Of a DNA stretch of 64,000 nt, positions 41,701-53,700 are shown in pieces; positions within the stretch are counted from its first letter, which is position 1; the number at the start of each line of letters is the position of its first letter. The stretch comes from Triplophysa rosa. Lineage: Eukaryota > Chordata > Actinopteri > Cypriniformes > Nemacheilidae. A model generated the notes under the pieces. It did no database searches and was not told the origin of the DNA. It was given only the letters and a program-made list of their open reading frames with translations. The stretch spans positions 34,059,701 to 34,123,700 of the forward strand of contig NC_079891.1 of NCBI RefSeq assembly GCF_024868665.1, written 5' to 3'. Made by a program: the position numbers and the translations under genes.

Positions 41701-44700
41701 GGTCTTTGGATCGGACAGAGTTTATGCTGCCTGTCATTAAACAGCTTTTCCCCAGATTGCATGGAACATTATACGGATTAGCGGTAACGAAGTGTGTGTG
41801 TTGTTAACGTGATGATTCAGTCCGGCAAAATGGCTTTGGAATGATAGCGTTTTACAGCTGGGAAATTACTGCCTGTTTTTTCGGAATACAGTTTCTTGAG
41901 AATCTTTTTCGGTCGTGTTGGCTATTTTAAAAATAATCTTTTGTTATTTGGAGCCTTCGATCATCCACAGTATTCAAAAAACTGAATTGCACTTGGAAAT
42001 AAACATGTTGAATTCTCACACTTTAAAAAAACTTCTCTGAGATTTTCTCTTTCTGTCTTCCAGCAGGCACGGTCTCTAGCAATTGTTGAAACTTTGCAAC
42101 TTTATCATATTATTTCATCCTTAAAAAGGTAGTTCACCCAAAATAATAAACTTTTAAATGACACGTTCTTCAGTGGTACACAAAAGAAGATATTTTGAGA
42201 ACGTTTTTTGTGTTTGTATAATGGAAGTCAATGAAGGCCATTGTTGTTTGGTCAGCAGCGTTCTTCCAAATACAGTTAGGGTCCGTAAATATTTGGATTT
42301 TTTGATGAATTTTTTTGTGTTAGTTTAGCTCTGTACCAAAATGTATTCAAGTTACAGTTATATAATGGATGTTGTCTTAAAGTGCACACTCTCATGTTTA
42401 TTTAGAGTGTATTCACATCCAGATTAGCTGAAGGGTTTAGGAATTACAGTTCTTTAATATGTAGCTCCCCCCTTTTTCAAGAGACCAAAAGTAATTGGAC
42501 CGTTGAATCAAAAGCTGTTTTATTCACAGGTATGGGCTTTTCCTTAAAGTCCCCGTGAACCAGAAGTTGCAATTGTTTTTTCTTCCGTATTCTGACTCAT
42601 TTCTGAGTGAAAAGGAATTTCAAGGGAGAAAATTAGTGGGCGTGGCTTGTGTTTTTCACTGCGAATTGATTGGATGTGTAAAAACAGCTGTTGCATTGAT
42701 TTTGAAATGAAGCTGGCGGCAGACTGACAGTTGAAGGGGAGGAGTTAACGGATGCTCCGGCCAAGCCGTCTAATTTACGTCATTTGAGATGAATAGTCAT
42801 TTCAGGGCGGAAGTGCATTTTCAGATTTTATCTGAAGATTATGAGGGCACATGAATTGTAAAAAGAAAATGACCCACATTGATAAGCTATTTACTATAAA
42901 CGCTGCAATATTTCATGAAAAAATAAGAATGGTCATTTTTAAATTTCACTGGGACTTTAAATAATTTCGAAGCATGTTAAAGGTCTGGAGTTGATTCTAC
43001 ATGTGGTGTTTGCATTTGGAAGCTGTTGCTGTGAACCCACATCATGTGGTTCGGGTAGATCTCCATGCAAGTAAAAGGATCATAGTTAGATTTCAAAAAC
43101 GCAACAAATCCATCAGAAAGATCCCAGGAACATGTAGAAGTATGACTGTTGTATTGCTTAAAAGTGAATATGGAACTTGTTTTCTTTGTAGTATTTGATG
43201 TCTGAAAAAATACAGAGCATCTTTTCTGATATTTTGACCTGTTTCTCCAGTTTTCATTTTCTGCAAAGGATGCAAATAGAAACTATTATTATTAATAATA
43301 ATTTGGGGAAAATATTGTAAGTAGATCACAGAATGAAACAAAAATGAACGTTGCGAAGGTGTTTTTCTTTATCATGGAGAGGGTTGCCATCATCCACCAC
43401 TTTTATCTTATATGGACGCACAGGATTGTTTTGTTGGTGAGCTCACCAGTGTGTTGTTGTTGTTTTCTCAGAATGTACCAAATTGTTGATTTGGCCACTC
43501 TTTTTAGGAAACGTTTTTTTATGTGATAACCTTGATTTTGATTGCGGTTTTCATGCGTCTTGTCATGCTGTCAGTCGTTCACATCGCTGTTGGATGACTT
43601 TATGTCACTCCTGAGGTTTGATTTTGTTGGAATTCAACACGCACGGAACTGGAATGACCACAATACATCTAGAAATGCTGATTAAATGAATATCTGAATG
43701 GTTTCTTAATTCTTTCCGCGGCTGTATTTTGATTCATATTTTCTGAGTAGAACAGAATGCAGTTTTAAAGGTCTTTTGTCAAGAAGTCAACTTAACTTTC
43801 CGAAGTGCTCTTGAAATGTGTTTGGTGATTGACAGGTGGGTCGCTGCCCGTGATCTGTTCAACTTAATATGAGCAGCTGCGGTTAGATGACTGTTCTGAA
43901 TTATGTCAGGTTCCAACACAACATGTCAGTGGTCAGTAGAATCGGTGAAGATTTTGCTTGCTTGCTTTTGTGTGGATTTGTGTTTGAGATATACACCAGG
44001 CTTTGGGTTAGTCGTCTGTTAAGGGTCTGCTGGAGCTTTGAACAGCTGATGAGTTGAGCTTTACTGGGTGCTTGCCAACTTTACTTGGTTTATTTTTCTC
44101 ACCAAATTAGCCATTTTAATAGGCTCAGACTGAAGTGTTAAAGGAAAATACTCTCCTGTATGAGCACAGATGTTGGGTTGTAAAGCCTTTTTATATACAT
44201 GAACTATTCTTTTAAAGATGCAGACCATTAGGAAAGTACTTTTAATAAACTGTGACGCCATGATGCTGTACATCTGATGTCGGTCATTCTTTCAGTTTTA
44301 TACATTATCTTTGCAGTCACTTTGGCCGCGTGTCCCGTAAACGTTGTCTGTGTCTGGAATAAACGTCAACTCCTACACGGATCGGCAAAGCTCGTCTGCT
44401 TGACTCGACACACGCGCTGAATGCAAACCTGTATGTTTTTATCAGTGGCGTGGGAGCGCCGTACAGACCCGAGCGGGCACGTTTATGAGATTGATTTACG
44501 GTTATAGGACAGGAGCTGCCAAGCCGCGCTGCCCCTGCTCGGAAACTCTGTTTATTTATTATGATTCAGCGGTGATGTGGAAAGCGGTAATGAGCTGCTC
44601 GAGAGGTTAATCTGCGGTTCAGCGAGCCGTCGCTCTGCTGTCCTGAACCTGTGCTGGTTTTGTTGTGATGCAGTCGCACAGGAGGCCATTACTAACTTTG

Positions 44701-47700
44701 CTGTGTTATACATCTTGTCAACATTTTCTGTAAAGCGATGCAAAATTGTGAAAAACCGACAACTATTGAAATAAATTTGAATTGAGTTGCACAGAAAAAA
44801 GAAAGGTTGTATTTGTGTATTGAGTGACACGACTTTAGGTTGATTATGACGCATGTCAATGATGAGAATGATTTAGTAAGTATTCTTGTCTGGTGAGAGT
44901 GACCTGCATCTGTGGAGAAACAGAAGATGAAGGACTCGCGATTCATCATGTGTAGGTCATGTTACACGGCTGTTGGACAGATGCGGATTATTACTCGAAA
45001 ACGCACACGGCAGCATGTTGTTTTAGATCTAGTATTTCAAGAAATCTTCTCCTCAGCCTTTGATCCACACTCTACGTTTACATGGAAAGGAAAATTCTGG
45101 ATTAAGTGTAACTTCAGTTTGAACCGCTGTGACATCTTGATGAAACCAAAGGATTCTGATGTAATAATCACTGCTGCGGTTTCTATATGGATACTTCACC
45201 CTACACAACACTCATCTCTACCTCTTTCCTCGTCGCTTTTCCCATTTTTGCAAACTGAGGAAGGGTTGCAAAAAAAGTGTTTTTTCCTCATAAATAATGC
45301 AGGTGTCTGTACAGTATAGGCTGAACAGTATAAAGCTGATGTTAAAGGAATAGGTCACCTTTAAAATGAAAAGTCTGTCATTATTAAATTACACCCTCTT
45401 GTCATTTTAAACCTGCATGACTTTCTTTCTTCTGCAGAACACAAAAGAAGATATTAACAAAAATGTTTTAGTAACAAAACATTGACTTGCATTGGTTTTG
45501 TTTCCATACAATAGAAGTCAATGGGGTTTTTGGACCAACATTTTTCAAAATATCTTCTTTTGTGTTTTGCAGAAAAAAGAAAAGCACACAGGTTTAAAAT
45601 GACAACAGGGTGAGTAAATGATGACAGAACTTTCATTTTGAAGGTCAACTACTCCTTTAAATCTACCTGTGAAGATGCAATGCTGCGGTCCTGACACAAG
45701 CCAAAACCAGAAACATGTTATCTGTAAAACATTTCAGGACTCTTTATATCAACATTTTCAAAGTGATTTGATGCATTTAAATTGTTTAACTGGCTCCATT
45801 AAAGTTCTGTAAATTTAAGCAAGTGTTGCAACAAATGACAAATGACTATTATGCCAAACTGAACATTCACTGGAACATTTTGAGTTAAGATCTGAGTTTC
45901 TTTTACAGTGTTAGAATTGCCAGAAGTTTGTGGTCAACGAAGTTTATATTTCACTTTAAAAAGTTGATCTATTGTATTGTGTTCTTTATTGCAGTAGACG
46001 GTCGCATGAATTAGAAGCATCCAGACTGCTCTCGTTTAAGACCATTTGGTTTTGAGACTCGATCACTCTTTTTATGTGTTGTAAAATGCTCTGATGTGTT
46101 TTGATGGTTGTTTGCAAAAAAATGAATCCTTTCACAAACACAGAAAGATTTTTTGAAAGGAATTCCTCATATTGTATTCATCTTTAGAAGCTGGTGAAAG
46201 TTATTGTAATATTTAATGGACAGACGGGGCTTTTTTTCTTTTTCCACAGTCACCATGATACTTGCAACCAGCCAAAATGACCTCAATACATGATGAAAAA
46301 ACACTCAAGTTTCCTTGGCACACGCATTTTGGCAGAACCAGGGGTTACAAGGGATTTTATAGTTGCTTTAAAATCCTAACAATTTTACCCCAAGTTCTCC
46401 ATGTACCCACAACATTGTATTTCTGCCTTTCAAATGTCATTCTGTCCGATTATAGTCTTGCTTATTATTAGCAATGGGATTCATCATGTTTTTTCAGTGA
46501 ACTGACCATTTGAGAAGCTGTTTTAAAAGATCACAAGGAAACGCTCAAACAATGGCTTTTATACAGTAAGTCCATCCGACCCAAGAAATGTGCTTTGTGA
46601 CTCATGTTGTAAGATTTTTCATGTTTACATGGAGATGGTACAGCCTGAAAACAAATGATGACATCATATCCTCTTCACTCCAAACATCGCTGTTGGTCTG
46701 TCTGTTGACAGCTGGAGAATCCTGTATATGATGTGACGCTGACCGGACCGTTGCGTCGTCTTATGAGAGCTCAGGTTCATTTAAAAAGTCGCAGAATAAC
46801 TTGACGTCTGTCTGGTGCAAAGAACAAACAAACGTGGGCAATTTAGGGACCCTTAATAGGAAAGAGTATTTGCAATTTTTTGTAGAACGTATCCTGAGGT
46901 TGTGAAAGAAGAACCACAAATGTGATCTCTTTCAGTTATTTCTCTTAGACATCAATGAGGGTAAATGGAGAGCAAATGGAAACGTCTTGCGTCTCAGATA
47001 TAGAATCCGGATCCAGAAAGCTCCCAAATGTCATTAGACTTTGAACAATGTCACAAACTTTATTCATATTATTATTTTTCATAATAATAGTTTCATACGT
47101 AGAATTGTATTTCTGCATCAGACGGTTCTGATGTTTTGCTGAAGGACAGTACGCTTGTTGGATCTGTTTTGCTAATACCTGGCTTTCAAACATGATTGTG
47201 TAAGAAGATCAGTGCAGCCGCGTCAGCAGAAAGGAAATCTTCTGTACGACTGCATTTTCACCATGTGCTTTTGGACCGTGTTTGTTCTGTAGAACACCGA
47301 GAACCACGAGGAGTGACGGGCATTATGTAAGCTGCCACGCCGCAGCCTTTTGAGGGCACAGAGAAGCTCGTACCCTAATTCTGTTTAGTCTGAACTTCAG
47401 ACACTTTTTTTCCTGGCAGGGGCAAAGATGAGCCTGACAAAACCCACACATAATGCAAATGGAAATGAGTGGTAAACACAAACACTTTACTAGGTTCATG
47501 GAACTTGACGTTTGTTTCCATGTTGAACAATAACATCCTGTAAAATGCTCTCTCATCTGTACGTCGCTTGTAGGTTTGTGGGTTTGAATTTCTGGGAAAA
47601 ACAAACTGATCAAATGTTTTTTTATTTTTTATTTTCATTGACAGCAGTTTGGAGTTCATAAACAATATGGACGTCTATAGTAAGCAAACCCTCCAGGTCA

Positions 47701-50700
47701 TTTGCTCAGATAATACACTTCTAATTGTTAGCAGCACACCGCTGTTTGCCTCGAGAGTTGTCAGTAGTGTTGTAGTCGAGACCACCAAAACCGTGACCGA
47801 GACCGAGACCAGAGGGTGTCGAGACCAAGACTTTGAGTCTATATAAAATATTGTATACTGGTTTGTATTGGCCACCTCCAGTTTTCCCTTTGTTTTGCCT
47901 CCAGCTAGAGCCGTGACTTAAGCGTGACGTCGGCGAGAAAGGGGTCTATTTGACTCCGTTATGAATATTCATACATACAGTAAACATAAATGTATCACGT
48001 AACCAATCGCAACACAACCAATAAAAGAAAAAAGTTAGGTAAGATACAGGTGTTCCGTTTTTATATTATCTCAATGGTCTTTTTTTGTAGTTTGGCAATA
48101 ATAATACACTTTCCTCGTATGGAAAACTGAAGCTTAGACTTTAAACCTTGGATTTCCTTTTGCGCCAAAGGAGAAAGCAAACCAGACGGGTTTGGAAGGA
48201 CGTGAGGTTTTGTGAATGATGATTTCTTTTATTTTATGGGTAAACTCTCCCTTTTAGTGAAACGTATTATTAACATGATCCAAATAAGAGCAACAGAACT
48301 TTTTTTATTGAAGCAGAGCTTTTGAAAATAAAACATAATATAGAAATGAAGGCCTTAAGAGGCCCGTAAGCACATGTTGAAAACCAGTTTTCGATTTATG
48401 GTTATTAAAGCGTTTATGAAATTGCTCCATGCACGACTCGGTGTTTTGTGCCCAGCGTGCAGGTGATCTCATGTCGGATTTGCTGGCTTTTTGAGTCATT
48501 TGCTGTTGGTTTCATGGCAAATTCGAACACACAACACATTATACACTTTCATTTCCTGTCTTATTATAAACACACATCCCTCAATGCTTGAGGTTTTTCT
48601 GCACGTATCAGAAGCAGACGTTTTCATCTGGACAACTCCGTTTGTTTTCTACCTTTTCTGTTTAAATAGTAGGAAAATTGTACTCATTTTGCATAGTGGT
48701 TTTCGCCTATTGTATAGTATTAAAGTAGAGGATTTCGGGATTGATTCCGTTTCATTCATAACTTCAGAAAGACGTCGCATTGCATTGTGGGATTGTATTT
48801 TACAATATAGATTTTAGTTTGCACACCGTACTATCCAGAAGAATTTACAACCCAAACAGATCTTCGAGCAACACTTATCCCATGTGTTGAGATCGTTTCC
48901 ATCTCCGCTTCAAATACAGATGCATGCTGGGATTTATTAAAGCCAGTAGTGTCCGACAGCACCTGCTGTACGGTACATGTCTGGTTCTCATTACACACAT
49001 CTTACTGTATCGTGTATGTCACAGCTTGTCTGGTAAAGCAGGTGTCGCATCGTAATCTTTATTTTAAAGAGCTCAGATTATTTCCGCATGTAGACGCGCT
49101 CTGACTGACAATCTGACTAACAATCTCTGGTCTGGTCTGGTTGTTTTAGTAAATGTTTATGGAACATTGGAGACGGACACAATATTTTGTTGACCATGTC
49201 AGGCATGGGATTGAGGGTGTATGTTTTTTGTTGTTGTTAAGAATTTCTATACAGTAATGTATCCGTTGAATTGTGTAAAATACCTCCTCATTGAAAGTGC
49301 AGTTTTTTGATATTGAAGAAAAACGTGATGTGATACGTGATGAATATTGCAATATACAATAGGGGTGGGAATCTTTTGGTACCTCACGATTTGATTCATA
49401 TCGATTCTTGGGGTCACGATTCGATTAAAAATCGATTCGCGGTTTTTAATAACGATTCTTTCTCAAAGTTAGATGCGATATATGGGCGCCGTCCCGTATC
49501 CGGGACAGCTGATTTACTTAAAAGATTTTGCATGTGAATTCTTATCTTATTGTGACAAACATTATATCGTTGGAAAGTCTCTAGAAAACATATTTCATCA
49601 CCGTTTTATAGAATAATGTGTGTAGGAAGAGTAATTGTTTCTTTTTTTTTAAAGAGTGGGCTTACACATGTTTATGTGCTTTCCCTTCTCACAGTATAGT
49701 TTCATACAGATGTATTGTTTTTATTTTGTTTCTGCGCTTGTGTATTTTTTCATTGTGTCTGTTAATTGGAAAATTAGTAAAAACAGCATCTCAATGTCTG
49801 TTGTGGTCAAATTTCAGATCAAGTGTTAAAACCAATGGAAAGCATATGGCCCCCTAGTGGATTTTTGCAATATTGGCGCTAAAAAACTCCGACACATCAA
49901 AATTTGATGCATCAAGACCAAACTTGATACAAAATTGGTGATCCTTGAGACTTTGACTTATGAAATTTTGGGGCTGATCTGTAATTATTTTAAATGTATT
50001 TTTTATAAAAGAAAAACAAAGCTTTTATAATTTTTGTATTACAATAAACATAGCTAAATCACCAGGTGCCGCACCTCTCTCGCAAAAAAGTTCCGCCTTT
50101 TTTGTTCCGACAACATCACCAATTGTTATTTTAACTAGAAAATCGATTTTTGGAAATCTGCGAATCGATAAGAATCGCTGAGGACTGAACCGCGATTCAT
50201 ATGTGAATCGATTTTTTCACCCACCCCTAATATACAATATGCGATACGAGAGCGCTGTAGGTTTGTAAAATCGATTTTAATTATATTAAAATATATTTTA
50301 AAACAGCAAATCAATGTAAATTACCAATAATTACGTTTCATATTTTTTCATGGATAAGAAAGCATCATTACTATTTTGGAAAGTGAACAGCCATGTTTTA
50401 CTGTTGCGGTACTTAAAAACTAAAAAACGAACACTGACAATGTTATTGCAAAACAGATCAATGTATAAAAATATTTTTGCAGTAACAAAATTGCAATCGG
50501 GTTGCAATAGAGAACATGTGAATAATGAACAATATTTTATTTTCAGCATTCACCAATACGTTTATAAAATCAAAAGTTGTATCCGGTGGCATGAACAATA
50601 CAATGAATAATTGTTTTTGTGTTAAAATCAATAAAAATTAATAAAGGCTGTAAAAATATATTGGTCGATGTTAATTTATGTTAGCTAATGCAAGCCATTA

Positions 50701-53700
50701 CCTAGCGTTCATGAATGATACGTTGTGTAGAACTGTATTTAATTTATCGCTATTTTATCCGTCAATCGTATATAATTTTGTATATTAGTTTTTGCAAATA
50801 TTGTATAATCTATGTAATCCATATCAATTATGTTAATATTTCATGTATGTCTTCATGAATAAAATCTAATCTGTCTCGTATTGTTCCCCGCACAGGAATC
50901 TACCTGCTGGACATGATTTACATTGACTCGGCCTATCCTGCCTCTGACAGCATCATCGAGACAGAGCAGCGGACCAATCAGATGAATAATATCCTCCGGG
51001 TGATCTCTGACCTGCAGATGTCCTGTACATACGGTCCGTGTAGTCATCTGCTCTACGTTATAAATATAAACACACGCTGTTTCAATCCCTAGTGAGCTGG
51101 CAGCATTAAAAAAACTACAATATAAAAGTAATGTCTAGTGTAGCATCCCAGAATGAATCGCTTGGTGAAAAGAGATGACCGGAGACGTGAGGGGAATGTT
51201 AACTATAAACATCATTCAATCAATACAAAAATAGCCTTTTTTATTGGAGAAAAATATTTTACAGACAATCTTGACAGAAAGTAAAGGTCTCCATAAAAAT
51301 ACCATTTTTATAACATTTTGTTTGTAATGCAATCTTTGCCATCAAAGGTCCAAAGAAATAATCTCTATTGTGGTTCATTAATCCTGCTGTGGGTTTGTTG
51401 CTGTTGTCTATATGTTTATGTAATGTGCTAAACTGAAACTTAAAATTAGCTCCATGATTTCTGTATATACCCTGCTTTGATGTTGACAAGCTGTTATAAC
51501 AATACTAGCTTTGTCTGAAGGAAATAATAAAGAACTTCATTCATAACAGAGATGCGTTCCATAAAAAGGACACCGTTACATTCGGTGCATCCTTGGAGAG
51601 GTTTGAAGTTGCTATATATGTCCATACACACGCACATGTCTGACCCTCAACCTTCTCTCCCCAGATCACCTTGTGGTCCTGCCTCATGTGCAGAAGTACT
51701 TGATGTCTGTTCGCTACATTGAGGAACTTCAAAAGTTTGTGGAAGACGACAATTTCAAGTAAGTGGGGGGCTGGCGGCCTCAGCGGTGTGTAACGGCCCC
51801 CCCGGGGGTCCGAGACCTCAAAGTGTAGGAGTTGTACAGTACATCTCAAACGCTCCTCCTTCAAACGGTCTGATGACTTTAGCAGGACGCCCGGCGGAGA
51901 AGTGAAGGTGACCCGTCGGCGGACATGATTTAGGGCTCGGGGAAAATGAAACGGGGAATGATTGCGTTTGTGGGTTTTTTTTCTTGGTCTGGACGTCCCC
52001 AGACATCTGACACTGAGGATTCATGGATCGTTTCCATTATAGGCAAACAAACCCGGATTTTTGGGTGGTCGGCACAGTAAGAATCAATATCTTCGCATCA
52101 TTCTGTTTTTATTAAAAACCCCGGGTGATCTGAGAGTTTGGGCAACATGGAAATGTGTTGCCTAACCTCAGCAGGACTTGAGTCCAAACGCATTGAACCA
52201 ACAATGAGAAATACACTCATAAATAGTGCTTCCAAACCATAAAGTGTTCCTGTAGAGGTCACGTGATTCTGAACATTTCTACAAGAATGTTTTAACAGTA
52301 CTGTGTTGGATTGAGAACGCAGAAGTTTTTATACTGAACATCACGACCAGACGTTTTACTGTGAACGTCTCATGTCGTTCCACTCCGCCTCGTATCATCA
52401 TGAAGTAAATTCACACGATCACAGCGTATTGCCGTAAGATTAAAGAGTCTTTGATTATGTTGGAGGTGAATGTTGACGCTGTAGAGATCTGTGGGACAGT
52501 CTTAATGTTGTCCTCAGGCTGTTATCATTGGCTCGGTTGGAAAGATACAGATGTCTCCGAGAAATATCATCCCTGCCTGTGAGCATTCATTCGTCGACGC
52601 AAACATATTAGCTCACAATTAGGAAAATGATACGTTTGCAATACTTCTGCTTTGCTGATTTTCATTTGTAATGTTTGTCATGCGTCACAAGATTTCGTTT
52701 CTGTAAGTGATATTTAAACACATCTCATCATGTTGAACCTTTTCTTCCGGTGTTCTCTTGGCCTCTCGTCTGCTTCATTTAATTAAAGAGATTTGGACTG
52801 AATCTTGTCCTGATGACAGAGAATCAGTAATTGATCTTAGTGATCTCAGTTCTGTTTTTGTTTTGGCCGGTGGACGTCACCCGCAGGAACACTTTCAGAA
52901 CACGTCATGTTTTATACCGAGTCTGCTGAAATACTTGTTACCTAATCAGACTGAAACGCTTGACTAGATTTAAACCCATTTGCTTTCATGTAGAATTGAT
53001 TAATGACAGATCCTTTCTTACATGTTCTGGAATTTGGATAGGGTCACTGGTTACATTTAAAGCGACAGTTCGCCCAAAATTACTGTCGTCATTTTTTCTG
53101 TGGAACACAAAAGCAGATATTTTGAAAAATGTCTCAGTGGTTTGGTGTTGTTCGTTGTGTTGGTTGCTTGGTTATCAACATTCTTCAAAATATCTCCTTT
53201 TGTGTTCTGCAGAAGAAGAAAGTCATGCATTTTTTAAATGACATGAGGATGAAGATATGATGAAAGAATTTTTATATTTTTTGAAGTAGCCCTTGAAGTA
53301 GTCTCATCTATACTGAGCGTCTAAATCCTCCAGGGTGTTTTTTGCATCGCTCAGGGCTGTTTAAAACGGATAAGAGATAACACGAGGTCCACATTTTAGG
53401 AGCGGAGAGACAAGAAACCAGTTTCCGTGCAGTCTCCATGGCAACGATCCGTCTGTGAACCCATCACGACATGTCCCCGGTTCGACCTCGCGTGGCCTCA
53501 CAGGCTTGGATGATGTAGGGTGGACTGTTGATGTTCATCCAGTGTTGACATCATCCTACTGGCTGCGTCCTGCTCTGACGGACCTCAGCCTCCCTGATCG
53601 CCAGCGGCCGTTTCACTTCTGGACCACTTCATGAAAGAAGCAGGACTAAGGTTCAGCCGCGGGGTTTTTGAATAGCATCTCTACACGTGTAGCAGTGTTC

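Larger units (their letters stand above)
18369..50895 (+). other. ralgps1 32.5-kb intron hosting antisense angptl2
   Basis: The donor at 18369 and acceptor at 50895 bracket the entire angptl2 gene plus most of the transposable elements in the window. Outside angptl2 and the listed repeats no coding sequence apart from the Tc1 transposase was recognised. Confidence 0.9.
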
